A DNA stretch of 49,408 nucleotides from an uncultured Flavobacteriales bacterium (GCA_937881575.1 CALGEI010000187.1:1-49408), one strand, 5' to 3'; positions 26,406-36,254 are shown, numbered from the stretch's first letter. Program-made: numbers and translations. Notes: generated by a model not told the origin, from the letters alone.

Positions 26406-26978
26406 ATGCTGTCACCTTCTCCAATTCCGGAAGCGTTCACCTTGCATTTGAAAAAAGGCGTGGGTGTCAACACCATCAAATTACTGGCCGCAGAGGCGCT
26501 ATTGAAGCCCGATTGGGTGGATGTTCTTTTTCACATCTTAACCGGAAGAACCCCTTGGGACCGGGATGGAATCCGGAAAGCCGCTTGGACACTGCATCAC
26601 GTGTATTTATTGGATGAACGTTCCTTGCTTTCGCATCGGGATGCCTTCACAGATCTACTGGACGCCACCTCCGATCTTTCCGTATTGCGGGAAATATTCA
26701 AAATTCTGGGAAGTCCTTTGTGGTCGGATGTCGAAACCACTGCGCAACGTCAAGAGCTGCTCCAACTCGGCATGGATTTGATGTACGACGACTCGCTTCC
26801 GCTCGGCATCCATTACGTGGCCATTCAACTCACTTCATTCAGAATGGCCCAAAAAGAAGATTGCGTCGCGGTGCAAGAAGCCATGGCGCATCTCAAAGCT
26901 ACCGTGGGACTAGAAAGTGCGCCCTTGCGCAATTGCATCGATCGCGCTGCGATGCGATTTCAGAAGAATTGGAATTAA
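26406..26978 (+). CDS. hypothetical helical protein
   Basis: 190 residues from ATG 26406, preceded by AGGAA at a normal distance; an in-frame ATG at 26361 would overlap the likely divergent promoter region. The protein looks all-helical (LLAAEALLKPDWVDVLFHIL, WTLHHVYLLDE, LREIFKILG), in the manner of HEAT/ARM-like repeats, with no catalytic motif, signal peptide or membrane segment. I do not recognise a family. It ends 12 bases before a convergent outer-membrane protein gene. Confidence 0.75.
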   Translation: MLSPSPIPEAFTLHLKKGVGVNTIKLLAAEALLKPDWVDVLFHILTGRTPWDRDGIRKAAWTLHHVYLLDERSLLSHRDAFTDLLDATSDLSVLREIFKILGSPLWSDVETTAQRQELLQLGMDLMYDDSLPLGIHYVAIQLTSFRMAQKEDCVAVQEAMAHLKATVGLESAPLRNCIDRAAMRFQKNWN

Positions 26979-26990
26979 AACGGCTCGCGC

Positions 26991-27947
26991 TTAGAATTTG
27001 GCTCGGACAAAATCGCCGACTTGAGGTGGAATGACCCACGTGAGATACAAAGCTCCATGCATCAGGTTCGCCTCATAAGTTCCCATTTTAACCTGGTCTC
27101 GACTGCCACGCACCGTGAGCATCAAGTTGCCCCCCTCCGCAAAAAACAACTCAACACCCAGCGCTGCAAACGCCCCATATCCTGTGGCCGTCAAGCTCGA
27201 AGTTGGCCCGGTAAATTGATTGCCCACCTGCGCCGTGAGCAACTGATAATTCTGATTCATCACCCGGACAAAATTGCTTTCCATTTGGGTCGCTAACAGA
27301 TTGCCTCCCAGCTCAAAAACCCAACTTATCTCATCTGTAATGTATGCCGCTGAACGGTATCCCAACGAGAGTTGAAAACGGTTTTCTTTGCTGAAAATTC
27401 CGTAGGTCGTTCTTCGTTCTGACCCTTGTCCGGTATCCACATCGGACGAGACGATGTTCCACCCGCCCTCGGATTTCAAACCGTTGATGGCATCGATGTG
27501 GAGCACCAAAGCACTCTCAGGATTGAAGAACAATAGGGTTTGCAATCCCATCAACGTGCCCGGTGTATACCGCATCCCGTCAGGCCCAGGATACTCGATG
27601 TATTTGAACTCACCCGCCTCCAACCCCACGGAACTCATCACCTGACTCCAGACTTGGCTGTTGGGGCTATCAATGCCCAACCGCTGTTCAATGGTCATGA
27701 GGTTGGCGGTGTTGTCCCTCAACTCATAGAATTCTCCTGCAAGACCATTGTAGAAGGCATTGGCGGCTCTGTGATTGCCTTGATACACTCCGAAGTTCAA
27801 CGCAAATTCAATGCCTTTGCGCGCCGGAACATAGGTCTCATTGAGATCATCCCAATCGTCCCAGTCTTGCGCTTGCCCACTCGTTGGCACACCTGCCCAT
27901 GCCACTAAGACCAGGAGCAGGGTTGTTTTTATGTTGTTCCAATGCAT
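26991..27947 (-). CDS. hypothetical secreted/outer-membrane beta-barrel-like protein
   Basis: 318 residues from ATG 27947 with a signal peptide ending at TSGQAQ; the frame from 28031 is an unlikely extension. The mature part opens with DWDDWDDLNE and then alternates short aromatic and polar strands (IEFALNFGVYQG, FQLSLGYRSAAYI, WVFELGGNLLA, GAFAALGVELFFAEGG, LMLTVRGSRD), typical of an outer-membrane barrel. The family was not recognised. It lies 35 bases downstream of the cyclophilin gene on the same strand, so the two may be co-transcribed. Confidence 0.75.
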   Translation of the reverse strand: MHWNNIKTTLLLVLVAWAGVPTSGQAQDWDDWDDLNETYVPARKGIEFALNFGVYQGNHRAANAFYNGLAGEFYELRDNTANLMTIEQRLGIDSPNSQVWSQVMSSVGLEAGEFKYIEYPGPDGMRYTPGTLMGLQTLLFFNPESALVLHIDAINGLKSEGGWNIVSSDVDTGQGSERRTTYGIFSKENRFQLSLGYRSAAYITDEISWVFELGGNLLATQMESNFVRVMNQNYQLLTAQVGNQFTGPTSSLTATGYGAFAALGVELFFAEGGNLMLTVRGSRDQVKMGTYEANLMHGALYLTWVIPPQVGDFVRAKF

Positions 27948-27982
27948 CAACACGAATTTACGACAGGAAGCACCAACGGGGC

Positions 27983-28771
27983 TCATCGTGGTTCCAATGC
28001 CATGCGCACCTCCACCCGCTGAAGAGGCCAATCGCTGTTATCGGTGGGCAAGGCCGCCAGCGCATCCAAGACTTCCCAACCCGATACCATCCGCCCAAAC
28101 ACGGTGTGTTCCCCATCCAAATGCGGGGCGCCTCCCTCCTTTTTGTAGCGCGCCTTCTGAGCCGCTGAGTAACTCCGACCTTTTTCCTTTTCGAGCTGGG
28201 TGAGTTCCACGGAAGACACCTTGCGCCCGACCACCAGATAGAAGTCGTAGGATGACGAACGTTTTTCTGGATTGCCCTGATAAGTGCGCCCCATGGCCAG
28301 CGCTCCGCGATAATGCAAGCGTTCTTGGCTGAATTCAGCGGGCAACGTGTGTTTGCCAATGAGCCATCGGAGCTCTTGGGCCCATGCTTCTTCGGAGTTT
28401 CCACCTTGCACCACGAATTCAGGGACGATGCGCACCATTTCGGTTGGTGCATAATAACCGCGGTGCACCTTGTATCGAAAATTGGCTGCGTGCAAGGGCA
28501 CATCGTCAAACAATTCCACCACGATGTCACCCCAATCCGTGGTCATCCGAACGTAAGGATCCCGATGGTTCTCATGCCAATCGGTTAAAAAGGATTCGCA
28601 GTTCTCATTGGTCAGACTCGCATAATAATCGGGCTGATCCTGCTCTAGAATTTCGATGGTCGGAATCGAGGACACCTTTTCCGTGACGGCCTCCTTTTTT
28701 TCCGCTTCTGCGCATCCCAAGAACACCAGGACGACCACCATCACGCTTCCCCAACTTGAATTCCACTGCAT
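27983..28771 (-). CDS. peptidyl-prolyl cis-trans isomerase, cyclophilin type, lipoprotein
   Basis: 262 residues. The N-terminus has a hydrophobic stretch ending in the lipobox VFLGC, so it is probably a lipid-anchored periplasmic protein (start at 28771, or at the inner ATG 28741). The cyclophilin core is recognisable as TTDWGDIVVELFDD, HAANFRYKVHRGYY, MVRIVPEFVVQGG, and a closing HTVFGRMVSGWEVLDALA. It catalyses proline isomerisation in folding exported proteins. A charged insertion (LTQLEKEKGRSYSAAQKARY) sits between core strands, as in other Bacteroidota cyclophilin lipoproteins. Confidence 0.92.
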   Translation of the reverse strand: MQWNSSWGSVMVVVLVFLGCAEAEKKEAVTEKVSSIPTIEILEQDQPDYYASLTNENCESFLTDWHENHRDPYVRMTTDWGDIVVELFDDVPLHAANFRYKVHRGYYAPTEMVRIVPEFVVQGGNSEEAWAQELRWLIGKHTLPAEFSQERLHYRGALAMGRTYQGNPEKRSSSYDFYLVVGRKVSSVELTQLEKEKGRSYSAAQKARYKKEGGAPHLDGEHTVFGRMVSGWEVLDALAALPTDNSDWPLQRVEVRMALEPR

Positions 28772-28856
28772 GGCGCTAAACTACAACTCCTCTTTTTTGT
28801 TACCTGAGTGTTCCCGGATGCGGAGGTCCAGGAATTAATGCGGAAATTGAACGCCC

Positions 28857-30215
28857 ATGCGCTTTGCTCTTGTCGACATCGAAACCACCGGATCCCACGC
28901 CAAAGGCCATGGCATCACCGAGATTGCCATCATCATCAGCGATGGCAAGCAAGAATTGGAACGTTGGGAAACTCTTGTCGACCCGGGGGCGCCGATCCCA
29001 TTGCACATTACCCGGCTAACTGGAATTGACGACGACATGGTCGCCAAAGCTCCGCCTTTTCATCAAATTGCCGATGAGCTGCGAGAATGGTTGGACGATG
29101 CTGTTTTCGTTGCGCACAACGTCGGTTTTGATTACTCCTTCATCCGAGGGCACTTTGAGTTTTTGGGGCAAACCTGGAAGAGCCCCAAGCTGTGCACAGT
29201 GCGCATGGCGCGCAAGCTTCTCCCGGGACACGGCAGTTACAGCCTCGGCAATCTCTGCCGCGATCTGGAAATTGGCAATGACGCGCGGCACCGTGCCATG
29301 GGGGATTGCACCGCAACCCTGGAGTTGTTTCATCGCATGATGGCCTTGCCTGAAGCACCGAAAACCGTCGACCGCATGCTCGATCGCAACCAGCGGGAAT
29401 CTTGGTTGCCCCAACATGTCAAAACAGAAGACTTTGAGAAGCTCCCCACTGGTCCGGGCGTTTATCGGTTTTTGGACAAAGCCGGCGTGCCTTTGTACAT
29501 CGGCATGTCACACAAAGTGAAGCATCGCGTGCGCACTCATTTTGGCGGCAGCATGTCCAGTGCACGACGCCAAGCATTTTTAAGGGACACTTACAGATTT
29601 GAGGCCGAATCAACGGGCTCCACGCTGATTGCGCGCTTGTTGGAGGACGAGCTGATCCGAGCGCATTGGCCCATCCACAACCGGGCCCAGAAGTCTGTCC
29701 CGATGCGCACAGCCATCGTGCCGTACACGGACCGACTGGGATACGAGCGGCTTTCGATGCGCCAACAGCGTCATACCCGGGACGCCGTTCGGTGTTTTTT
29801 CAAGTTGGAAGACGCCAAGGCATGGCTGCATGCTTGCGCTCGTGAACATCAATTGGATCCTGAATTGCTTGGACTCGGAACGGATGGCATTCCGCATCAA
29901 CGCACTCAAACCGTTGAATTCCACAACCAAGCCATCGCGAGCATTTTGACATCTCTCGCCAGCACCGAGCGCTTTGCGATAGTCGAGCGTGGACGTCACC
30001 CGGATGAGTTAGCCCTCGTTTTGATTGAAAATGGAAGCTTAACGGGCTGGGGATTCACCGAACAACCCGTCCATCATTTTGAAGCGATAGAAGACCTCGT
30101 CGATGCCAAAAAAGGATCTGCCACCACCGATGCGATCATTGAACACGCTATGAAAGAACACACCGCTGGCGATGCAACATTCAAAATTGTCACCCCCAGT
30201 CCGGTTCCTTCGTGA
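28857..30215 (+). CDS. DnaQ-type 3'-5' exonuclease fused to GIY-YIG endonuclease domain
   Basis: 452 residues. The N-terminal DEDD exonuclease has FALVDIETTG (motif I, Asp and Glu), VAHNVGFDYSFI (motif II) and RHRAMGDCTATLELF (motif III). A UvrC-like GIY-YIG domain starts near residue 197 (TGPGVYRFLDKAGVPLYIG) and continues with KHRVRTHF. The C-terminal ~180 residues have no clear family. Such epsilon/UvrC-N fusions are common in Bacteroidota and are presumed to act in DNA repair, in the manner of the Cho nuclease. Divergent from the cyclophilin gene and followed by a bidirectional terminator. Confidence 0.92.
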   Translation: MRFALVDIETTGSHAKGHGITEIAIIISDGKQELERWETLVDPGAPIPLHITRLTGIDDDMVAKAPPFHQIADELREWLDDAVFVAHNVGFDYSFIRGHFEFLGQTWKSPKLCTVRMARKLLPGHGSYSLGNLCRDLEIGNDARHRAMGDCTATLELFHRMMALPEAPKTVDRMLDRNQRESWLPQHVKTEDFEKLPTGPGVYRFLDKAGVPLYIGMSHKVKHRVRTHFGGSMSSARRQAFLRDTYRFEAESTGSTLIARLLEDELIRAHWPIHNRAQKSVPMRTAIVPYTDRLGYERLSMRQQRHTRDAVRCFFKLEDAKAWLHACAREHQLDPELLGLGTDGIPHQRTQTVEFHNQAIASILTSLASTERFAIVERGRHPDELALVLIENGSLTGWGFTEQPVHHFEAIEDLVDAKKGSATTDAIIEHAMKEHTAGDATFKIVTPSPVPS

Positions 30216-30250
30216 TGCAATGACGCTGCTGACCAAAAGTTAGCGCACAA

Positions 30251-30279
30251 AAAAAGCCGCCCTGTTCAGGCAGCTTTTT
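30251..30279. terminator. bidirectional intrinsic terminator
   Basis: AAAAAGC-C-GCC...GGC-A-GCTTTTT forms an A/T-flanked stem with T-runs on both strands. It lies between the nuclease gene (plus) and the small ORF that ends at 30296 (minus), so it serves both convergent transcripts. Confidence 0.8.
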
Positions 30280-30295
30280 GTTGACTTATCGGTCT

Positions 30296-30466
30296 TTAGT
30301 TGAGTGGGGTGCAAATCGATCCTAAACGATCAGTCGAAATCATGCGGGTTCCGGCTGAAAACGCCAGGATGTTCCGCACCGCACTCGGGCGAGGCATTAA
30401 GCTGCCTGATATCACGTCATCACTACACCAATTCGAAGTCAAGTCATTGAGGGTAACATGTGCCAT
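30296..30466 (-). CDS. small conserved-type protein (56 residues) downstream of the ECF sigma gene
   Basis: From ATG 30466 the minus strand encodes 56 residues: a variable front, then RPSAVRNILAFSAG, then a polar stretch ending in PLN. Many Bacteroidota carry small proteins just after a sigma factor or before a terminator with the same pattern (Arg/Lys-Pro-x-x-x-x-x-x-I-L-x-(F/Y)-(A/S), ending in short polar residues). This recognition is from memory. It is 79 bases downstream of the sigma factor on the same strand and ends 16 bases before a terminator. Role unknown; no signal peptide. Confidence 0.6.
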   Translation of the reverse strand: MAHVTLNDLTSNWCSDDVISGSLMPRPSAVRNILAFSAGTRMISTDRLGSICTPLN

Positions 30467-30545
30467 GGGCTCTTGTTTTAGCGTTGATTCCCTCCCTTAA
30501 CGCGCTTCTATAGGGTGTATTGTGTCACCGTGAAATTTCTCGGCA

Positions 30546-31130
30546 TCAGCGAGCCGTTAACTGGACACCATTGTCATCCACCAACTTCCTCAAGTTGATG
30601 AGCGCATACCGCATTCGACCCAATGCCGTATTGATGGAAACGCCCGTCTCGTCTGCAATTTCTTGGAAACTCAAATCCCGCTCAATGCGCATGGCAATCA
30701 CCCGCTGCTGGTCTTCAGGCAAAAACTGCACCAAGTGCCGCACATCCTGATAGATTTGGTCTTGGACCATGGCATCCTCAGCATGCAGATCGTCACTGTG
30801 GAGCGTGTCAAACACATCAAATTCGTCTGTGGCTCGGACCATGCGCATTTTCTTATTCCGGCGGAAATGATCAATGGACAGGTTGTGCGCGATGCGCATC
30901 ACCCAAGGAAGAAACTTACCTTCCTCATTGTATTTCCCGCTGCGCAGGGTGTTGACAACCTTGATGAAGGTGTCTTGAAACAGATCATTGGCCAGATCGC
31001 TGTCTCGCACAATGAAAAAGATTTTAGAATAGATCTGTTGTTGATGTCTGTTCAACAAGGACTCAAATGCCCCTTCGTCTCCGGAGAGGTACAAATCGAT
31101 CAATTGACGGTCCGTCAGTGATGCACGCAT
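30546..31130 (-). CDS. RNA polymerase sigma factor, ECF (sigma-70 family)
   Basis: 194 residues. Region 2 is FESLLNRHQQQIY, then DLANDLFQDTFIKVV and FLPWVMRIAHNLSIDHFRR (-10 recognition and melting). A linker of about 40 residues follows, then region 4 with LPEDQQRVIAMRIERDLSFQEIADETGVSINTALGRMRYAL, the helix-turn-helix that reads the -35 site. No anti-sigma gene is adjacent, as is common for Bacteroidota ECF factors. The small 56-residue gene downstream is probably co-transcribed. Confidence 0.93.
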   Translation of the reverse strand: MRASLTDRQLIDLYLSGDEGAFESLLNRHQQQIYSKIFFIVRDSDLANDLFQDTFIKVVNTLRSGKYNEEGKFLPWVMRIAHNLSIDHFRRNKKMRMVRATDEFDVFDTLHSDDLHAEDAMVQDQIYQDVRHLVQFLPEDQQRVIAMRIERDLSFQEIADETGVSINTALGRMRYALINLRKLVDDNGVQLTAR

Positions 31131-31158
31131 GATTCACGCAATTAAGGATAATACAAAA

Positions 31159-31174
31159 CCCGGTCAATTCCGGG
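31159..31174 (-). promoter_or_regulatory. short inverted repeat in the sigma factor leader
   Basis: CCCGG-TCAATT-CCGGG forms a 5-bp G/C stem about 30 bases upstream of the sigma start. It could be an operator or a leader hairpin. Support is weak because it is short. Confidence 0.25.
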
Positions 31175-31268
31175 GCCTTACTTTGAAGCGTAAAATGTGT
31201 CGATCGCGTGATTTTTGATTCGTGTATTGTGAATATACAACAAAATTTCAATCAAGCGAAACCACAGG

Positions 31269-31276
31269 TACCTTTG
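31269..31276 (+). promoter_or_regulatory. probable -7 element (TACCTTTG) of uvrA
   Basis: TACCTTTG matches TAnnTTTG, and TTTC (one mismatch to TTTG) lies exactly 19 bases upstream at 31246-31249. The uvrA ATG is 18 bases after the element, giving a very short leader. Confidence 0.5.
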
Positions 31277-31294
31277 ATGTGTTAACAAACGCGA

Positions 31295-34123
31295 ATGGAC
31301 ATTCAGATCACCGGTGCCAAAGTGCACAACCTACAGAACATTTCAGTCACCATCCCCAAGCGGAAATGGACGGTGATTACCGGGTTGTCGGGATCGGGAA
31401 AGAGCTCGCTAGCGTTTGACACACTCTACGCGGAAGGCCAGAGACGCTATGTCGAAAGCCTGAGCAGCTATGCGCGGCAGTTCATGGGACGACTGGACAA
31501 ACCTGACGTGGACTCCATTGAAGGCATTTCTCCAGCGATTGCCATTGAGCAGCGCACGTCGACGGGAGGACCTCGATCCACGGTGGCGACGCGTACCGAG
31601 ATCCACGACCACTTGCGGCTCTTGTATGCACGAATCGGACGAACCATCTCTCCCATCTCCGGTGAGGAGGTTCGGAAGGACCGCCCTGAAGATGTGCTCG
31701 ACTTTTTAGTCTCTCAACCTACGGGCGAGCGCTTCATGGTCGTGTCACCGCTCCATCTCAAAGCCGGCCGCACCTGGGAGCAACAACTGGAGATTCTCAC
31801 GCAACAGGGATTTAGTCGGATCATTGGCCCGTCGGGAAAGCCCGAGCTCATTGGAGACCTCCTGGCCTCGGATCAGAAAGCAGGTCCTTTGAAGAATCCG
31901 AACGATTCTTGGATGTTGCTCATTGACCGATTGGTCGTTGAGCCGGACCAGGACGAATTCCAGGCGCGGGTCATGGACTCCGTGGAGACGGCATTTTTTG
32001 AGGGGGATGGGGAATGCTTCATTCTAATGGTCCAAGAGGACGCGCTGAATCGACACGCCTTCAACGACCGCTTTGAACGCGACGGCATGGTGTTCATTGA
32101 ACCGTCGCCCGATCTGTTCACCTTCAACAGTCCTGTCGGCGCCTGCCAAAAATGCGAGGGCTTCGGGCATGTCATTGGCATCGATCCGGAGCGTGTAATC
32201 CCCGATCCCCGATTGTCCATTTTTGAGGACGCCGTGGCCTGCTGGAGAGGTGAACGTCTTGGACGTTGGAAAGAGAAACTATGTCTTTATGCCTATAAGG
32301 TCGACCTCCCCATTCACACGCCTTGGAATGAACTGACGGACTCCCAGCGTGAATCCGTATGGAATGGAGGCCCTGGCTTCAAAGGATTGCATGATTTTTT
32401 TGCATACCTCGAAGAGAAAAGCTACAAGATTCAATTCCGTGTAATGCTCAGCCGATATCGTGGAAGAACGCCTTGCGGCGATTGCCATGGCACGCGATTG
32501 GGCAAGGCCTCTCAACATGTGCACATCGCGGGACTCAATCTGACCCATGTCTTGCGGATGACAGCCGAAAAGGCCTTGCAGCACATCCAGCATTTGGAGC
32601 TAACGGAGAACGACGCGTCCATCGCCAAGCGCTTGCTTCAAGAAATCGAACAACGTCTCTCCTACCTCTGCGACGTCGGATTGGGTTACCTGACTTTGGA
32701 TCGCGCGAGCAAAACCCTCAGTGGCGGTGAGGCCCAGCGGATCGCTCTGAGCGCCTGCCTCGGCAGCAGCTTGGTCGGCAGCACGTACATCTTGGACGAG
32801 CCCAGTATCGGCCTCCATCCGGAAGACACCGCTCGATTGATTTCCATCTTGGAAAAACTGCGTGATTTGGGCAACACCGTCGTTGTCGTTGAGCACGATG
32901 AAGACATCATGAAAGCGGCCGATCACCTCATCGACATGGGACCTGAAGCCGGAACGCACGGAGGTCGCGTTGTTTTTGCTGGAAATCATCAGGAATTGCG
33001 CGCACTCAGCGTCGAACATCCTTCTTGGACAGCGGCCTACCTCAGCGGTCGGCAACGCGTTAGCATTCCCCTGCGTCCCCTTTACAAAAAGGAGCGCATC
33101 GGATTGCGTGAAGCCCACTTGCACAACGTCAAAGGAGTGGATGTCGATTTCCCTTTGCGAGCGCTCACCGCTGTGACGGGCGTCAGTGGTTCGGGCAAGA
33201 GCACATTGATCAACGGTGTTTTGGTGCCACTTGTACGCCAGCACTTGGAAGGTTTGGGCGGATTGAAAAGTGCACACGGCTCCCTGGAAGGAAGCGTGGA
33301 GACCATCGGGGCACTGGAGTACATCGACCAGAATCCCATTGGCAAATCATCGCGAAGCAATCCCGTAACTTATGTCAAGGCTTTCGATGAAATCAGAAGT
33401 CTGTTTTCTGATTCCGTTCCCGCGAAAGCACGCGGCTACAAACCGGCTCACTTCAGTTTCAATGTCACTGGAGGTCGTTGCGATACCTGTGAAGGTGAAG
33501 GAGAGGTCACCATCGGCATGCAATTCATGGCGGATCTCCGGCTGCAATGTGACGCCTGCAAGGGCAAACGCTTCAAGGATGAAGTTCTCGAAGTGCAGTG
33601 GAACGGCAAAAACATCGCAGATGTGCTCGCTATGACGGTCGATGATGCCATGGAATTCTTCCAACCCGATCCCGACGCCAAGAAAATTCCTGCAGCACAA
33701 AAGCGACTCATCACCAAACTCGCCCCTTTGTGTGAAGTTGGGCTCGGCTACGTGACGTTAGGTCAGAGCAGCAATACATTGAGCGGCGGTGAAGCCCAAC
33801 GCATCAAGCTGGCCTCCTTTCTATCCCGAGGCGACCGTCAGGTCCACACCCTGTTTGTCTTTGATGAACCGACGACGGGTTTGCACGCACACGACGTCCA
33901 AAAATTACTCACCACATTCCACGCCTTATTGGCTCAGGGTCACACCCTCATCGTGATTGAACATCACTTGGACGTCATGGCCCATGCCGACCATTTGATT
34001 GACATGGGGCCTGGCGGAGGCGATGCTGGAGGTACGTGTGTATTCCAAGGCACGCCGGAAGCATTGATGGATTGCAAGGAATCCAAAACAGCCAAGCATT
34101 TACGTCCCAAATTGAATCCATGA
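31295..34123 (+). CDS. uvrA: excinuclease ABC subunit A (UvrA family ATPase)
   Basis: 942 residues, the usual UvrA length. It binds damaged DNA and loads UvrB in nucleotide excision repair. It has two ABC ATPase halves: Walker [10 protein letters not shown] near residue 32 and GVSGSGKST near residue 630, each with an LSGGEAQRI signature and a Walker B ending in DEP. The zinc modules CQKCEGFG...CGDCHGTRL and [10 protein letters not shown]...CDACKGKRF are complete. Bacteroidota often carry two UvrA types, and the sequence around [20 protein letters not shown] may belong to the second one, so a UvrA-like paralogue role cannot be excluded. Its TGA overlaps the msrB start (ATGA). Confidence 0.93.
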   Translation: MDIQITGAKVHNLQNISVTIPKRKWTVITGLSGSGKSSLAFDTLYAEGQRRYVESLSSYARQFMGRLDKPDVDSIEGISPAIAIEQRTSTGGPRSTVATRTEIHDHLRLLYARIGRTISPISGEEVRKDRPEDVLDFLVSQPTGERFMVVSPLHLKAGRTWEQQLEILTQQGFSRIIGPSGKPELIGDLLASDQKAGPLKNPNDSWMLLIDRLVVEPDQDEFQARVMDSVETAFFEGDGECFILMVQEDALNRHAFNDRFERDGMVFIEPSPDLFTFNSPVGACQKCEGFGHVIGIDPERVIPDPRLSIFEDAVACWRGERLGRWKEKLCLYAYKVDLPIHTPWNELTDSQRESVWNGGPGFKGLHDFFAYLEEKSYKIQFRVMLSRYRGRTPCGDCHGTRLGKASQHVHIAGLNLTHVLRMTAEKALQHIQHLELTENDASIAKRLLQEIEQRLSYLCDVGLGYLTLDRASKTLSGGEAQRIALSACLGSSLVGSTYILDEPSIGLHPEDTARLISILEKLRDLGNTVVVVEHDEDIMKAADHLIDMGPEAGTHGGRVVFAGNHQELRALSVEHPSWTAAYLSGRQRVSIPLRPLYKKERIGLREAHLHNVKGVDVDFPLRALTAVTGVSGSGKSTLINGVLVPLVRQHLEGLGGLKSAHGSLEGSVETIGALEYIDQNPIGKSSRSNPVTYVKAFDEIRSLFSDSVPAKARGYKPAHFSFNVTGGRCDTCEGEGEVTIGMQFMADLRLQCDACKGKRFKDEVLEVQWNGKNIADVLAMTVDDAMEFFQPDPDAKKIPAAQKRLITKLAPLCEVGLGYVTLGQSSNTLSGGEAQRIKLASFLSRGDRQVHTLFVFDEPTTGLHAHDVQKLLTTFHALLAQGHTLIVIEHHLDVMAHADHLIDMGPGGGDAGGTCVFQGTPEALMDCKESKTAKHLRPKLNP

Positions 34124-34611
34124 AGCACTCCTTTCTTTCTACACCCTTGTTCATCATGGCGCTCAGCCTCGTCGGCTGTTCTTTGGCGCAAGAGGAGCGT
34201 CCGCAAGAGGAACCGCAAGGCACCGGCATTGACTGGAGTTCGGAGCTCACTCCGGAGCAATACCGCGTTTTGCGACAGTGCGGTACCGAACCTCCCTTTA
34301 CGGGAGCGTTTTGGGACCATCATGAGCACGGGGTTTACCAATGTGCCGGATGCCGTGCGGCCTTATTTAGTAGCGATACGAAGTATGATAGTGGAAGCGG
34401 ATGGCCCAGCTTTTTTGACGCGCTGGACTCCTCGAACATTGTGACACGCGTTGATCGCGAACACGGCATGATTCGGACGGAATTGTTGTGCCAATCCTGT
34501 GGTGGCCATTTGGGGCACCTTTTCAACGATGGACCTGCACCGCATGGACTGCGCTACTGCATCAACAGTGTCTCACTCCAATTTGAGCAAGACTCACTCC
34601 CTTCGCACTAA
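34120..34611 (+). CDS. msrB: methionine-R-sulfoxide reductase MsrB, lipoprotein
   Basis: 163 residues from ATG 34120, which overlaps the uvrA stop by 4 bases. The N-terminal hydrophobic stretch ends in SLVGCS, a lipobox, so the enzyme is probably anchored in the cell envelope. The domain shows [18 protein letters not shown] and [14 protein letters not shown] with the two CxxC zinc pairs, SGSGWPSF, and LRYCINS with the catalytic Cys. It reduces methionine-R-sulfoxide in oxidised exported proteins. The front is longer than cytosolic MsrB owing to the signal and an acidic linker. Confidence 0.93.
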   Translation: MKHSFLSTPLFIMALSLVGCSLAQEERPQEEPQGTGIDWSSELTPEQYRVLRQCGTEPPFTGAFWDHHEHGVYQCAGCRAALFSSDTKYDSGSGWPSFFDALDSSNIVTRVDREHGMIRTELLCQSCGGHLGHLFNDGPAPHGLRYCINSVSLQFEQDSLPSH

Positions 34612-34634
34612 GACAGCAGATCGTTTCGAGGATA

Positions 34635-35243
34635 TTATTCCCCGCAAGTGAAGGTCACTCCCTCCGCTTGGATTAATTCAGCACCTTCAACCGTGCCATC
34701 TAAGTTAGGCGTCCCTTTCGTTCGACCATGAAGGTTGACCATGCCTGTGATTTGGCCTGACGATGTCAATTGAGCAAGTAAAATCCGCTTGTCCGCGGGA
34801 GCCAGAGCTTGACGTTTATCAGGCGTTACAAACCAAGCACCGTTGTCCGTCTCCAATGCATTTCCTTGTTCAAACGCCGAAAACTCCATCAAGAAACCGG
34901 TCAACGAATTCATATAGTTGTCTTCAAGACCAATGGTGACCCAAGAGTCAAAACCCAACGTGGCATCGTTCTCAACATCAAAACGCTGCACCTGAGAAGC
35001 CAACTCGCCTCCTTTCGGATGCTGATAAAATGGCTTCGTAGAACGGATGAAAAGAGGCTTGCCTGCTTCTCCAAAAACAGCGTCGATGACATCGCCTTCA
35101 TTCTCCATGACGGCATAGATCCGATACGTACTTCCCGAAACAGCTCCGTTGTTTTCAACAGGTTCAACTTCAAGGTGAGAAAACTGGGCACTCACCAGCA
35201 TGGGAGCGGCCAACAGAACAAAGACAAAGGCATTCAAACGCAT
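34635..35243 (-). CDS. secreted protein homologous to the N-terminal domain of the SprB-like protein
   Basis: About 202 residues from ATG 35243 (signal peptide MRLNAFVFVLLAAPMLVSAQ; ATG 35249 is also possible). The mature part reads TYRIYAVMENEGDVIDAVFGE, KPFYQHP, FDSWVTIGLED and a late ILLAQLTSSGQITG. The same series (YDVYAVFQNATDELSAIYSD, EPFYLDA, YDTYWTLGY, IQIAKVTTCGPFS) occurs near the front of the large protein two genes upstream, so this is a single-domain relative. The function of the domain is unknown. It is last in a three-gene T9SS-type operon. Confidence 0.75.
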   Translation of the reverse strand: MRLNAFVFVLLAAPMLVSAQFSHLEVEPVENNGAVSGSTYRIYAVMENEGDVIDAVFGEAGKPLFIRSTKPFYQHPKGGELASQVQRFDVENDATLGFDSWVTIGLEDNYMNSLTGFLMEFSAFEQGNALETDNGAWFVTPDKRQALAPADKRILLAQLTSSGQITGMVNLHGRTKGTPNLDGTVEGAELIQAEGVTFTCGE

Positions 35244-35271
35244 GATCATATATTTTAAAAGTCCAGTCACG

Positions 35272-36249
35272 TTATTTCACCAGACGATTTCTCCCTAAAA
35301 TACGACGATTTCCCATGGATTTAGAGCTAAACCCACTTGAACGAGGAACAAAGTACGTTAAAGTCATCTCATGAGAATGCGGACTGAAGTACTGAGCGCC
35401 CGTATTGGTCACATCGTAAGCGTAGGACAAACCAAACGGACCGTACTCCCCTCCTAACCCTAAAACCAAGGCATCATTGGTCCGATACCCCAAAGAAACC
35501 CATGCCATTTGGGCATACCATCCGCGGATATACACGTCCATTTGCGCTGGCGTTCGTTCCGTCAAACGCACAATCCCTGAGGGCTCCAATAGAAATTCGT
35601 CACTGACTTGGTACCGGTACGTTCCCATGAATCGAAAATGACGCACCCCGATGTTTTCCTGGCCGCTCGAAAAAGGACTTGCCTCCAATCCCGTGGAGGA
35701 TTGCAACAAATGAGGAATTGCAAAACCAAAAGAATACGCTTCGCTGAACACCATCAAACCAAAATGCGCATCCATCGAGGTCGATTGCTCCATTCCCCAT
35801 TGCAACGCCGGGTCTCCAACATCCCAAACGTCTAAGGAGGCATTGTCGAATGACCATTGATTGGCCATCAAGCTCAAACCAAAGGACACCGCATCGTAGT
35901 TATTCAAATCAATGGTATACGATCCGGTCAATTCAAAGCCCGTTTGTTTGATGGCTCCCCCGGTATTGTCTGAGTAGACGATTCCACCGACTCCAATGTT
36001 ATTGGGGAGCGACGTATGCCCGCTCAGCGTCATGGTTTTGGGTGCCCCTTCAAATCCAGCCCACTGGTTTCGATAGGTCATCGAAACAGGTGTTTCGGGC
36101 AACGTCCCTGCAATGGCTGGATTGCTGAGATACGGATTCGTCATGAATTGGGACCTTCGAAACAGTTGTTGTCCCTGAACATTCACTGAAGCTCCAAGCA
36201 TACAAACACCTAAAGCAAAAACGATGAGCGATTTTAAATATATCTGCAT
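35272..36249 (-). CDS. PorP/SprF family type IX secretion system membrane protein
   Basis: 325 residues with a signal peptide ending NVQGQ. NPYLSNPAIAGT and MTYRNQWAGFEGAPKTMTLSGH are the hallmark front of the PorP/SprF family, followed by barrel-like strands (GVGGIVYSDNTG, FELTGSYTIDL, VSFGLSLMANQW, LVLGLGGEYGPFGLSYAYD). Family members are outer-membrane proteins paired with a large surface protein that carries a type B sorting domain, which they help attach or export. The gene begins 5 bases after the stop of exactly such a protein, so the pair is functional by context. Confidence 0.93.
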   Translation of the reverse strand: MQIYLKSLIVFALGVCMLGASVNVQGQQLFRRSQFMTNPYLSNPAIAGTLPETPVSMTYRNQWAGFEGAPKTMTLSGHTSLPNNIGVGGIVYSDNTGGAIKQTGFELTGSYTIDLNNYDAVSFGLSLMANQWSFDNASLDVWDVGDPALQWGMEQSTSMDAHFGLMVFSEAYSFGFAIPHLLQSSTGLEASPFSSGQENIGVRHFRFMGTYRYQVSDEFLLEPSGIVRLTERTPAQMDVYIRGWYAQMAWVSLGYRTNDALVLGLGGEYGPFGLSYAYDVTNTGAQYFSPHSHEMTLTYFVPRSSGFSSKSMGNRRILGRNRLVK

Positions 36250-36254
36250 AATCC

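Noticed and set aside
30300-30500. 66-codon plus-strand ORF
   Set aside because: It is antisense to the more convincing 56-residue gene; no family pattern.
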